Assembly (NCBI GenBank): GCA_030530215.1
Contig: JAUMVJ010000005.1
Span: 24,016-88,015 of the forward strand
From: Coriobacteriia bacterium
Lineage (GTDB): Bacteria > Actinomycetota > Coriobacteriia > Coriobacteriales > Eggerthellaceae
Direction of reading: 5' to 3'
DNA length: 64,000 nt
Under the pieces are notes generated by a model. That model made no database searches, was not told where the DNA came from, and saw nothing but the letters and a program-made list of their open reading frames with translations. Shown here piece after piece: positions 26,682-34,568 of the stretch (positions are counted from its first letter, which is position 1; each line of letters begins with the position of its first letter). The translations under genes and the position numbers were made by a program.

Positions 26682-27731
26682 TTACAGCACCTCGAAGGGG
26701 GAGTTGTCGGTGGTGGACACTTTGTCTTTGCTGTTGACGACCAGCCCCTGGATGTCGGGGTGGCTTTTGAGGAATTCAAGCGCTTTGTCGCGCCCGAGCA
26801 GGAACAAAGTGGTGGCGTAGGCGTCGCCGTCGATGGATTTCTCGGAGTAGATGGAAGAAGCAAGAAGGTCGGTTTTGGCAGGATAGCCCGTTTTGGGGTC
26901 GAGGATGTGGTAATACATCACGCCGTCCTTGGTGAAGTTGCGCTCGTACAAACCGCTGGTAACGATGGATTTGCTGGCCGCCTCGCAGGAGGCGATCACG
27001 TTTTCACTCCCATCGCTGTTGGGGTCGTACACGCCCACCTTCCAATTGCTCCCGTCGGGCTTGGTTCCCAACACGTACACGTTGCCGCCCAAGTTCAAGC
27101 AAGCGCTTTCGCAACCGGCTTCTTTGAAAAGCTCGGCCAGGTCGTCGGCGATGTAGCCCTTGGCAATGCCGCCTAGGTCGAGCTTTGCCTTGGGGTCGGC
27201 CAGGGTAACGGTGGTGCCATCGACCGCGATGTTTTTGTAGTCGATGTGCTTGATTGCTTCCTTCAACTTTTTATCGGAGGGCTTAATGCCTTCGTTGAAA
27301 TCCCACAGGGTGCTTGCCGCGCCGATAGAGATGTCAAAGAGCCCGTCGGTTTCCTTGGAGTATTCGAGCGACTTCAAGATGATGTCGGCGGTTTCTTCGG
27401 CCACGGTAACGGGTTGGCCCTTGGCGCTGTTGATCTTGGAGATGTCGCTTCCCTCGATGGTGCGCGAGAAGATGTTCTCGAAGTAGGTGCAGCGCTCCTG
27501 CGCCTGGTCGAGCACGCTTTGCTCGCAGTAGGCGCTCAAGGTGATAACCGTGTCGAAGGCGAAGAAGGTAGTTTCGCAAGGATCGCTTGACGTGGAGCTT
27601 GAGCTAGAGCCGGTGCTTGAACAGCCTGTCAGGTAGGCCAGGGATAAGCTGGCGAGCGTGCTTGCGCCAAGCAGGGCGAAGCTGCGGCGCGTGAGGTTTG
27701 GGTTGCTGTTTAAAAGTGCGCTAGCGCTCAT
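26682..27731 (-). CDS. apbE: FAD:protein FMN transferase (ApbE), lipoprotein
   Basis: 349 residues. The N-terminus combines a twin-arginine-like motif (LTRRSFALLG, Arg15-Arg16) with a lipobox ending at Cys37 (LTGC), so the enzyme is exported and membrane-anchored. The ApbE fold follows: AFDTVITL, LDLGGIAKGY (184-193, FAD site), LNLGGNVYVLG, HILDPKTGYPA (275-285) and the metal-binding DGDAYATTLF (301-310). ApbE splits FAD and attaches FMN to a Thr/Ser of Dxx(S/T)GAT motifs in exported proteins. Targets are encoded within this window: the FMN-binding proteins and possibly the 738-residue secreted protein. An operator-like box lies 155 bases upstream. Confidence 0.95.
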   Translation of the reverse strand: MSASALLNSNPNLTRRSFALLGASTLASLSLAYLTGCSSTGSSSSSTSSDPCETTFFAFDTVITLSAYCEQSVLDQAQERCTYFENIFSRTIEGSDISKINSAKGQPVTVAEETADIILKSLEYSKETDGLFDISIGAASTLWDFNEGIKPSDKKLKEAIKHIDYKNIAVDGTTVTLADPKAKLDLGGIAKGYIADDLAELFKEAGCESACLNLGGNVYVLGTKPDGSNWKVGVYDPNSDGSENVIASCEAASKSIVTSGLYERNFTKDGVMYYHILDPKTGYPAKTDLLASSIYSEKSIDGDAYATTLFLLGRDKALEFLKSHPDIQGLVVNSKDKVSTTDNSPFEVL

Positions 27732-27885
27732 GCTCTTCTTTCTTCGGGTGGCGCGGGCTTGTCAGGCGATACAGGTTCGAGCGATGCCGTCGAGTTTGGC
27801 CGAAGCTCAGAAAACCCCGAAGCCAAGTAGCCCCGACGAGTTTGCGGACACCGCTTCCCGCAGTCTCCTCGTTTGCAATGAAAAA

Positions 27886-27901
27886 GTTAACCTAGTTTAA
27901 C
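27886..27901. promoter_or_regulatory. GTTA-N8-TAAC operator-like box 4
   Basis: GTTAACCTAGTTTAAC. It overlaps the last codons of the 4Fe-4S membrane protein gene and lies upstream of apbE. Confidence 0.6.
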
Positions 27902-29010
27902 ATCCAGGGCAAGGCAAAGGGGAGGACATCTTGCGGGGAAGGCACGAAGCGAAGCGCGCCCACCAGCCAGCAACCGATAAGAAGCAGGGCGGCCTTAACG
28001 AGTATGCTTGCCCAGAATGAGCCGCTGATTTGGAATTTCGGTTTGAGCGTTTTGGTGTCGACCCCCAAGCGCAGCACCGATATGTTGCCAAGAGGGCAGT
28101 TAACGGCGCAGTCGCCGCAGGCAATGCATTCGCCCGACTGCAGGCTTCCTTTGTCGGGCCAAATGTCCACCGGGCAGTTTTTGCGACATTGTCCGCAGCT
28201 TTTGGGGCAGCGAGCTTCGTTGCGGTCGCGGATGGCGAAGGGCAGCATGGGCAGCAGCGAGAAAATGGCGCCCATCGGGCAGAGGAACTGGCAAAACGCC
28301 CGTTTGCGTAAGGCCATAAGCGCAACGATTGCTGCCAGGAGCGCAAACGCCCCTGTGCGGATACCTTCGGTGCTTCCTGCTACGATTCCTGCAAAAGCCG
28401 TCCAGGGGCTGTAGCTTGATACCTCGGAATAGGAGGCCAGAAAGCACAGCGCGCAGATGCCCGCCAGCACCACAAACTTCAAAAGTTGGAGCACTTTCAC
28501 CAGCGGTTCGGGGAAAGTGAGATCAGGGATCCCGATTTTATGGCGAAGTGCGGCGGTGGCGTCATACACTAGGTCGCCCAAGAAGCCGAAAGCGCAGGCG
28601 TAGCCGCAAAAAAAGCGACCCATGATAACCGTCGCGCCAACAACGACGATGAGCAAAAGTACGAAAGAGGTCAGCTCCACGGGGCTTAAAGCGCCGATTT
28701 GGCCGGCGATGTATTTAACGCCCGAAAACGCGGCGGAAAAAAGTCCAGGTGCTAAAACGAAGAAGAGTGCCTGCACGGCATAGCGCAGGGCACGATGCCT
28801 GAACAGGCGCGCTTTGCGCTGGGTTGCCTTGGAGATGCGTTTTTTGCCGAGTTTGGCTTGCGTGTTTGGCTGCGCCTTTTTGGTGACGCTGTCGTTCGTG
28901 CTGGCTGGGGCGCTTGGTGTTTGCACAGGCGCGCTTGCCTGGGAGGTAGTGTCTGCCTTGAGGGCGCCGCTTGTCTGCGCGGCGTTGTTTGCTTCCTGCA
29001 TGCTATTCAC
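27892..29010 (-). CDS. NapH/NosR-type 4Fe-4S membrane protein
   Basis: 372 residues. A 65-residue polar N-terminus precedes about five membrane helices. Inner cysteine motifs are GRFFCGYACAFG (near 133-144) and CQFLCPMGA (near 242-250); a ferredoxin module follows with CPKSCGQCRKNCP and CIACGDCAVNCPL, enough cysteines for two 4Fe-4S clusters. Such proteins (NapH, NosR C-terminus, CcoG relatives) pass electrons from quinol or flavin across the membrane. The start overlaps the FMN-binding protein gene by eight bases, so the two are one unit: the 4Fe-4S protein probably supplies electrons to the flavin protein outside. Confidence 0.9.
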   Translation of the reverse strand: MNSMQEANNAAQTSGALKADTTSQASAPVQTPSAPASTNDSVTKKAQPNTQAKLGKKRISKATQRKARLFRHRALRYAVQALFFVLAPGLFSAAFSGVKYIAGQIGALSPVELTSFVLLLIVVVGATVIMGRFFCGYACAFGFLGDLVYDATAALRHKIGIPDLTFPEPLVKVLQLLKFVVLAGICALCFLASYSEVSSYSPWTAFAGIVAGSTEGIRTGAFALLAAIVALMALRKRAFCQFLCPMGAIFSLLPMLPFAIRDRNEARCPKSCGQCRKNCPVDIWPDKGSLQSGECIACGDCAVNCPLGNISVLRLGVDTKTLKPKFQISGSFWASILVKAALLLIGCWLVGALRFVPSPQDVLPFALPWMLN

Positions 29011-29449
29011 CGGCCTCCTCTTTTTGGATGGCCTTTTTCACCGCGTTGATCATGCCCGTGCTGGTGAAAGTGGCGCTTGAAACGGTATCCACCTGGGGGC
29101 TTTGAGCTTTCTTGATGGCTGCAGGGATGCCCTGGCACATTTTGAGCCAAGCCTCGTCCTCGTGGCTCACGTCAACGATGTCCACCGATTCGATGTAGCC
29201 GTCTTTGATGGTGACGCTCATGGTTACCGTTCCGCCGTAGCCCTTGGCGGAGCCTTCCCAGGTGCCGTCGTTTGCGTAGGGGCCGCGGTTACTGGCGTGC
29301 TCGGCTGCTTCGATTTGCTCTTGCACGGCGGCATCGGCCGCATTGCGATCGGACGCCCAGGCGCTTAAGCCCGTGACCGCCGCAATGACGATCGCCAGGT
29401 TCACGAATTTGAAAAAAGTGTTGCGCAGCAGCGCCAAAGTCTTGAGCAT
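29003..29449 (-). CDS. FMN-binding domain protein, membrane-anchored
   Basis: 148 residues. A membrane helix (about 13-33) is followed by one FMN_bind domain: DGTWEGSAKGYGG, MSVTIKDGYIESVDI and the attachment motif DTVSSAT at 121-127 (FTSTGMINAVKKAI after it). The Gly of the usual SGAT is Ser here, a variant seen in the family. FMN would be fixed covalently by ApbE and face outward. Co-translated with the 4Fe-4S protein; divergent from the double FMN-binding protein with an operator-like box between. Confidence 0.88.
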   Translation of the reverse strand: MLKTLALLRNTFFKFVNLAIVIAAVTGLSAWASDRNAADAAVQEQIEAAEHASNRGPYANDGTWEGSAKGYGGTVTMSVTIKDGYIESVDIVDVSHEDEAWLKMCQGIPAAIKKAQSPQVDTVSSATFTSTGMINAVKKAIQKEEAGE

Positions 29450-29485
29450 GAGCCTTCTTTTCTGTTAAAAGTAACAAGGTAAAAA

Positions 29486-29501
29486 GTTAACCAACTCTAA
29501 C
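29486..29501. promoter_or_regulatory. GTTA-N8-TAAC operator-like box 5
   Basis: GTTAACCAACTCTAAC in the 70- to 80-base gap between the divergent FMN-binding genes. A shorter GTTAAAAGTAAC palindrome sits at 29464-29475. Confidence 0.65.
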
Positions 29502-29529
29502 AAAATTTCAAGAGAGGCTTTTGAAATTC

Positions 29530-30951
29530 ATGGCGAAGAGCAGCAAGGAAAATAAAGCGGGTAACAGTGCGCCCGCCGGCGCATCAACCGACAAGGCAGC
29601 TGGGGGGTCAGCCCTTGCAGGCACTGCCCCCGCTGCGCGCAAGGCTCGCGTTTCCGGGTTTTTAGCCGGTGCGGGCCGTTCCGTTTTGTCGGTTGGCTTT
29701 TTGCTGCCCGCCGCGCTTACCTGCTTTGCCGTTGGAGTGACGGCCTCGAACTACTCGCCTTTGATCTTCGACCCCAGCCAGTATGCTCAGCAGCAAAGCT
29801 CGGTGAAGAAGATGCTCGAGGCGGGGGAGCTTGAGCTGCAAGTCGTCGATGAATCAAAGCGCACAACCGACACTCAAACTTCCGAGCAAAAGGCCAAGGC
29901 CGCCGCATCGAGCAATTACGGAATGAAGGCTCCGGCGGGTGGTTACACCGATGGCGTCTACACCGCCAAAAGCTACGGCTACCGCAGCTACATCACGGTG
30001 CAGGTAACCATCAAGGGCGGCAAGATCTCGGGCATTAAGGTGCTCTCCGAAAGTGAGGACCGCCCTTACTTCTCCAACGCGAAAGCCGTTATCAGTCGCG
30101 TGATTTCGAAGCAGGGCACCAACGTCGACACCGTTTCAGGCGCCACCTATTCTTCCAAGGGCATTCTTGCTGCGGTAAAGAAATGCCTGATCAAAGCTTC
30201 TAAATCTAAAGCTACTAAGGAAAAGGTGGAAGAGAACAAGCCCGATACATCGCAGGATACTGCTGATGACGGCAAAACAAGTTGGGGCGATAACAGCTCG
30301 GATACCAAGGGCGACACCGGCTATCAATGCAGGCTCTACGCTAACGGAACATGGACCGGTGAGGGCGAGGGCTACGAAGTGCTGGTCGATCATGGCGACA
30401 CCAAGATCACCTTGCAGGTGACAACGCTCGACGACAAAATCACCGGTATCAAAATCGTCTCGCATGCGGAGGACTTCCCTTATTTCCGCTACGCGACCAG
30501 GGGCAAGGGCGCCAAACTTGGCGTGATCGAGCAGGTGCTGAACAAGCAAACATCCGATGTTGACGTGGTGTCGGGCGCAACCTACTCTTCCAAGGGCCTG
30601 ATGGCAGCGATTGCCGACGCTCTTGATAAGGCGAAAGCGGCGCTTGAAGAGCAGAGCAAGAAGGACGACGCCGACAAAGATGGCGGTAAGGATGATTCCG
30701 GCAAGGACGATTCGAGCTCGGACAAGGGCGATAGCGGCAAGGACGACTCTTCCTCTAGCAAGGATGATTCTGGCTCCAGCGGTACCGACAAGGCCGAGTC
30801 TTCCAGTTCCGGGGCTTCTTCCAGTTCGAGCTCCGAGGCAAGCTCCAACAAAGGCGACGCCAGCAAGGAAGACTCCGGGGATGCCGACTCTAAGCAAAAG
30901 AGCTCCGATTCCGATAAGTCCGGCGCAGACGAAGAAAGCAAAGCTTCTTAA
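29530..30951 (+). CDS. Membrane-anchored protein with two FMN-binding domains
   Basis: 473 residues from the ATG at 29530; a TTG at 29521 lies only three bases from the AGAGAGG site and is less likely. Residues 1-45 are Ala/Gly/Lys-rich, 49-72 a membrane helix, then two FMN_bind domains: GGYTDGVYTAKSYGY to DTVSGATYSSKGI (motif 200-206) and GTWTGEGEGYEV to DVVSGATYSSKGL (motif 345-351). Both have complete ApbE sites. The last 100 residues are a Ser/Asp/Lys low-complexity tail that may cross the cell wall. Two FMN in series suggest an electron wire from the membrane outward. Confidence 0.92.
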   Translation: MAKSSKENKAGNSAPAGASTDKAAGGSALAGTAPAARKARVSGFLAGAGRSVLSVGFLLPAALTCFAVGVTASNYSPLIFDPSQYAQQQSSVKKMLEAGELELQVVDESKRTTDTQTSEQKAKAAASSNYGMKAPAGGYTDGVYTAKSYGYRSYITVQVTIKGGKISGIKVLSESEDRPYFSNAKAVISRVISKQGTNVDTVSGATYSSKGILAAVKKCLIKASKSKATKEKVEENKPDTSQDTADDGKTSWGDNSSDTKGDTGYQCRLYANGTWTGEGEGYEVLVDHGDTKITLQVTTLDDKITGIKIVSHAEDFPYFRYATRGKGAKLGVIEQVLNKQTSDVDVVSGATYSSKGLMAAIADALDKAKAALEEQSKKDDADKDGGKDDSGKDDSSSDKGDSGKDDSSSSKDDSGSSGTDKAESSSSGASSSSSSEASSNKGDASKEDSGDADSKQKSSDSDKSGADEESKAS

Positions 30952-31357
30952 GCCTTATGCCGTTTAAGCAGAGGCCTTGCTTGGTCAAGCGGGCAAGTGG
31001 CTGGTCGCCTGCAGAGCCGCTCCTTGTTTCGCGCTTCATCTGCGGCGCTTCGATGCCCGCTCCTTGCATTTAACCCTGCGCGTATTTTGTGCAGATGCAT
31101 TGCCGCGCGTTAGAGGATAGGGCATAGGGGTATTCTTTAAATTGCTATAATTTATAATAGTTTAGTAACTTAACTAAACTCCATGGCAAGGCCTTTGCGA
31201 AGTGGCGGCCGAGCTTGCTGCAAGATCGCGGTGAAGCCGTCGGCGAGGAATGCGCCGAAGGAGCGAGCTGGCATTTGCCAGCTCATAATCTTGGTTCATT
31301 CTGCGCAATCTGCTCTAGCAAATGCCTTGTCCTTGCCCAACGGAAAGGATTCCTCTC
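30952..31357. other. Intergenic stretch with promoter region of the zinc-ribbon/MarR operon
   Basis: No gene seen. It contains two TATAAT hexamers, an operator-like inverted repeat (both described separately) and the GAGCTGGCA-TT-TGCCAGCTC hairpin at 31265-31284 in the presumed leader. Confidence 0.5.
31146..31180 (+). promoter_or_regulatory. Promoter and operator upstream of the MarR operon
   Basis: TATAAT at 31146-31151 and again at 31153-31158, followed directly by the inverted repeat AGTTTAGT-AACTTA-ACTAAACT (31159-31180). The position over the transcription start suits repression. It resembles the GTTA-N8-TAAC boxes but has different spacing. Confidence 0.55.
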
Positions 31358-31768
31358 ATGCCAAAAGGCGATTGGAAAGCCAAGATGTATCGCTTCATGC
31401 AAGGGCGCTACGGCATTGATGAGCTGGGGCAGGTGTCCATGGTTGCCTCGATGTTGTGCCTTTTGCTCGACATGATTTTTGGCTCGGGGATTTTGTACCT
31501 GCTGGGCACCCTGGGGATGATCTACACGATTTTTCGCATTTACTCGCGCAACATCACGGCGCGGCGCAGGGAGCTTAATTGGTACGCGCTGAAGGCTCGC
31601 AAGCCCAAGGCTTGGTACAAGCTGACCAAGAAGCGCTGGCAAAATCGCAAGACCACCAAGTACTTCAAATGCAAGAAGTGCGGCCAGGTGATGAGCGTGC
31701 CCAAAGGCGTGGGCACCATTAAAGTCACCTGCCCAAAATGCAAAGACGTCACTCAACATAAGGCTTAG
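31358..31768 (+). CDS. Small membrane protein with C-terminal zinc ribbon
   Basis: 136 residues from the ATG at 31358 (MPKGDWKAKMYRFMQGRYG), preceded by AAAGGATT. Two membrane helices span about 28-65 (MLCLLLDMIFGSGILYLLG and following), then a basic stretch and a zinc ribbon FKCKKCGQVMSVPKG...VTCPKCKD with two CxxC knuckles. Proteins with this layout are conserved in Firmicutes and Coriobacteriia without assigned function. It ends 21 bases before the MarR gene, so they probably share a transcript. Confidence 0.75.
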   Translation: MPKGDWKAKMYRFMQGRYGIDELGQVSMVASMLCLLLDMIFGSGILYLLGTLGMIYTIFRIYSRNITARRRELNWYALKARKPKAWYKLTKKRWQNRKTTKYFKCKKCGQVMSVPKGVGTIKVTCPKCKDVTQHKA

Positions 31769-31789
31769 GCCTCAATGCTGGAGGAAGCT

Positions 31790-32503
31790 ATGACAAACGA
31801 AAACGATCAGGCGAAAGCCAATGAAGTGGTTGAAGCCTTGGATTCGGTGGACGAGCCCAATTTCGACCTAGGGTCGCTGATGGAAGATGGTATTTTAGGC
31901 GAGCTTTCCGAGGAAGACGTGCAAAGTGATCTGCACGAACCGGGGGAGGCCCTTATCGAGGCTGAGCGTGAGGACGTGGGCTATGTGCCGCAGGTCGGCA
32001 TGGTGCCCATCAAACGCCAGGGCGGTAAGACAACCTACCTGGTGCCATCGCGCGACGATCTTGTTATCAACCGCGACGCTTTCAGGCTGGTACGCGATTT
32101 GAAGCTCGCTTTCGACAAGCTGGCTATGCCCATCTGTAAGGAATGGGGCGTTACGCACAGCCAATTTGAAGCTCTGCGCGAGATCAGCCTTGAGCCCGGA
32201 ATGTCGGCCACGGAGCTTTCGCGGCGCTTGAATTTGCAGCGATCGAACACGGCTTCGCTTTGCAAGAAGCTCGCCGAGAAGGGCCTCATCTCGATTTCTC
32301 CTAACGTTCACGATCGTCGCGGCATCAGCCTTAACCTGACCGACGAGGGCAAGGATCTTGTTGAAGGGATTGAGCGTGAGCTTATTGCCGTGTTCGACAT
32401 GAACCTTTCGGCAAGCAGGCGCGACACTTTCGAGAAAATCATCGTCGGCATGACCGCCATGCGCGAGCTTCTGGCTGAAATGCGCACCGAGCAAGTTGAA
32501 TAG
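31790..32503 (+). CDS. MarR-family transcriptional regulator with acidic N-terminal extension
   Basis: 237 residues from the ATG at 31790, preceded by GGAGGAAG; an ATG 15 bases upstream lacks a site. The C-terminal 140 residues form a MarR winged helix: WGVTHSQFEALREISLEPGM, recognition region SATELSRRLNLQRSNTASLCKKL, and the wing SPNVHDRRGISLNLTDEGK. The first 90 residues are acidic and not part of the fold, which makes the protein about 90 longer than usual. MarR proteins bind inverted repeats as dimers. It is the best candidate in the window for the GTTA-N8-TAAC boxes; that link is inference. Confidence 0.88.
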   Translation: MTNENDQAKANEVVEALDSVDEPNFDLGSLMEDGILGELSEEDVQSDLHEPGEALIEAEREDVGYVPQVGMVPIKRQGGKTTYLVPSRDDLVINRDAFRLVRDLKLAFDKLAMPICKEWGVTHSQFEALREISLEPGMSATELSRRLNLQRSNTASLCKKLAEKGLISISPNVHDRRGISLNLTDEGKDLVEGIERELIAVFDMNLSASRRDTFEKIIVGMTAMRELLAEMRTEQVE

Positions 32504-32612
32504 AACCTGGGCCCTGTTGGCATGATGCCCTGAGCAGGCTTCCGATCGCGGTTGGCGCTTGTTCGTATAAACTTGATCGAGCAAGGGAAACTAAACGGAA
32601 GAAAGGAAGCTC

Positions 32613-33107
32613 ATGGAAATCTCAGGTCTCAAAACAGTCAGAGGGCTGGGCACTGCAATCGTCGTCCTGGCCATTTTGGGAATTGTCGTTTCAGCGATCT
32701 GCATTCTCGCAAGCGATTTCCTTGCCCAGAACATCATGCAGAGTAGCCAGTCCGATTATGAATCTGCCCTTTCGGCTGTTGGCCTTACCGTCCAAGACGT
32801 GGGTAGTCTCCCCGAAGTGGAAGATCAACTTGAAAGCAACAAGCTGAGCATCATTACCAGTTGCGTTGTTAGCATTATCTTCGGCGTGCTTCTTCTTATT
32901 GCCGGCCTTAAGGCGCGCAAGGTCACCGTAACCCCCGACTTTGCCACTGTTAAAACGGCTCGCAACTGGGGCATCGCTGCAATCGTATTCTCCGTTTTGG
33001 GAAGCGACCTTATCACGCTCATTTTGAGCATCATTTTGGTGGTGATGGCAAACAGGGCGAAAGGGCAGTTGGCCACCGTTCCTGCCCCGGTAAACCCAGC
33101 GGCATAA
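32613..33107 (+). CDS. Small membrane protein of unknown function
   Basis: 164 residues with about four membrane helices: one near 15-37 (AIVVLAILGIVVSAICILA), one near 82-100 (IITSCVVSIIFGVLLLIAG), and two near 115-150. The loop between the first two (about 40-75) is polar and probably external. GAAAGGAAG precedes the ATG. No family is recognised and neighbours give no clue. It ends at a long hairpin shared with the convergent DUF2975 gene. Confidence 0.65.
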   Translation: MEISGLKTVRGLGTAIVVLAILGIVVSAICILASDFLAQNIMQSSQSDYESALSAVGLTVQDVGSLPEVEDQLESNKLSIITSCVVSIIFGVLLLIAGLKARKVTVTPDFATVKTARNWGIAAIVFSVLGSDLITLILSIILVVMANRAKGQLATVPAPVNPAA

Positions 33108-33162
33108 TCCCTTCAGGGCTAAGGGTCAAATCCTGCACTAGGCCCTGTGTACAAGTAAGTAA

Positions 33163-33201
33163 ACGAAGCGGCAGGCGTCTAATAAGCGCCTGCCGCTTCG
33201 T
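33163..33201. terminator. Bidirectional terminator
   Basis: ACGAAGCGGCAGGCG and CGCCTGCCGCTTCGT form a perfect 15-pair stem between convergent genes; on the minus strand it is followed by TTTACTTACTT. Confidence 0.8.
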
Positions 33202-33220
33202 GCGTTTCTGGAAGTTCAGC

Positions 33221-33610
33221 CTATGCTTTGACTATCGCTTGCTTTTCAATGTAGGCGATTACCATTAGAAGAAGCAGGCTGAGTGAAATGCAAGCAAGAA
33301 CTTCTGGCAGGACGCTGGTTTCCCATGCGATTGAAAGTGCTCCTGACACAAGACAGAAAAGCTGGAATGCGGCGGTTGCCAGCAGGCAGATCCCCCTTAG
33401 GTATTTAAAAATGCCCTGAAGCTGGCGCTTGTCTTTAAGCCAATTGATCTCATGGCGTGCAAGGCAGCATAAGGAAAGAGCGGATAAAGAAGAAACGATC
33501 AGAAGAAAATGGCTAAATCCTTGGTAGTCATTGGGGCTGAGAGCCAACCCCAGGGCGATAGCCGCGATAGCTAATGCTTGCGGAGCAAAGACCCAGCTGA
33601 GTGAATGCAT
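33221..33610 (-). CDS. Membrane protein, DUF2975-like
   Basis: 129 residues with four predicted membrane helices (near 8-24, 34-50, 68-88 and 100-122). Size, topology and the adjacent YozG-like regulator (47 bases upstream on the same strand) fit the DUF2975 family, in which a small four-helix protein is paired with a Cro-like HTH. Function unknown. AAGGAGAAGT precedes the ATG. Confidence 0.7.
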   Translation of the reverse strand: MHSLSWVFAPQALAIAAIALGLALSPNDYQGFSHFLLIVSSLSALSLCCLARHEINWLKDKRQLQGIFKYLRGICLLATAAFQLFCLVSGALSIAWETSVLPEVLACISLSLLLLMVIAYIEKQAIVKA

Positions 33611-33657
33611 ACTTCTCCTTAGTAACTAACTGTGTAGCGGTAACGGTTTTAGGGTTT

Positions 33658-33888
33658 CTAGTTCTTAGTTGTCGTATCTTGCTGGTCATCCACGAATTCG
33701 ATAATGTCGCCAGGCTGGCATTTTAGATAACGGCAGATTCCTTCTAGAGTTGAAAAGCGAATGGCTTTGATTTTGCCGCTTTTGAGGTTTGACATGTTTG
33801 CGCGTGTGATGCCGACAGCGCGCGCCAATTCAGAAACGCTAACCCCGCGATCGCCCATGACCTTATCCAAATGAATAACGATAGCCAC
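33658..33888 (-). CDS. Cro/XRE-like HTH regulator (YozG type)
   Basis: 76 residues from a GTG at 33888, chosen because AAAGGA lies upstream and because the family opens with this wording (IVIHLDKVMGDRGVSV); an ATG-started longer frame begins at 33924. The helix-turn-helix is SVSELARAVGITRANMSNLK, followed by KAIRFSTLEGICRYLKCQPG, the standard end of YozG-like regulators. Probably controls itself and the DUF2975 membrane protein downstream. Divergent from the small membrane protein gene at 34019. Confidence 0.85.
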   Translation of the reverse strand: MAIVIHLDKVMGDRGVSVSELARAVGITRANMSNLKSGKIKAIRFSTLEGICRYLKCQPGDIIEFVDDQQDTTTKN

Positions 33889-34047
33889 ACTTTTTCCTTT
33901 GCAACCTTGGGCTGGTTTTGCCAATCGATCAAATCTGACAAGATCAGTGTAACCGTATTGACAAACGATACAACCATCAAATATCGTGAAAGCAAGAAAC
34001 CCAGCTCAAGGAGGAATTATGGAATCCAATATTTCTAGACGAGGATT

Positions 34048-34419
34048 TTGACGGCAGTTGCTCGGTGCGGTATTTCGGCGCTTGCGATTCCCCTGATAGG
34101 CATTGCTCTATATCTTCTCGACAGTTCGGCTCTATTCCAATACCAAAGGGGAAACATCAATGATATCGGGCTTTTTGCATGGAGAGGCTTGTTCTTAATC
34201 TTTCTTTCGGCCTGCATTATCTGGTTGAGCTCCAGGGCGCTTTCACCCAAGCCGGGAGATTTGCCAAGTATGGTTGTCGGCCTTGTGCTGTGCTCGGCTT
34301 TCATTGTCTATTTCAAACTTGCGCCTGTTATGTATGACTTCGGGTTGCTTTATGCTTTGCTATGTTGCATATATATTTGCGCGCTTGTGGTTGGGTTTGC
34401 TGGAAGGGCAGTCGCTTGA
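34048..34419 (+). CDS. Small membrane protein, N-terminus separated by a frameshift
   Basis: The open frame from the TTG at 34048 codes for 123 residues with three to four membrane helices (IPLIGIALYLL, GLFLIFLSACIIWLSS, VVGLVLCSAFIVYF, LLYALLCCIYICALVVG). The true start signal is elsewhere: AAGGAGGAATT with ATG at 34019 gives MESNISRRGF and then TGA. One extra T in the TTTT at 34046-34049 would join the two as ...SRRGFLTAVARCG..., a good N-terminus. So the gene is broken by one base in this sequence, or expressed by slippage. Family not recognised. Confidence 0.6.
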   Translation: MTAVARCGISALAIPLIGIALYLLDSSALFQYQRGNINDIGLFAWRGLFLIFLSACIIWLSSRALSPKPGDLPSMVVGLVLCSAFIVYFKLAPVMYDFGLLYALLCCIYICALVVGFAGRAVA

Positions 34420-34468
34420 TACAGCAAAGCGCCGAAGGCCAGTTGAATAAAAATATGATTTAGTGAAA

Positions 34469-34509
34469 ACGCCGCGTATGATTCTAAGCTAGAGGATCAT
34501 ACGCGGCGT
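34469..34509 (-). terminator. Terminator of the P-type ATPase gene
   Basis: ACGCCGCGTATGAT and ATCATACGCGGCGT form a perfect 14-pair stem; on the minus strand TTTTC follows. Confidence 0.85.
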
Positions 34510-34568
34510 CTGTTGCTGGAGCGCTGGTGGTAGACGTTAGCTTTTCTTGAGGCTAAACCAGCTTCGCT

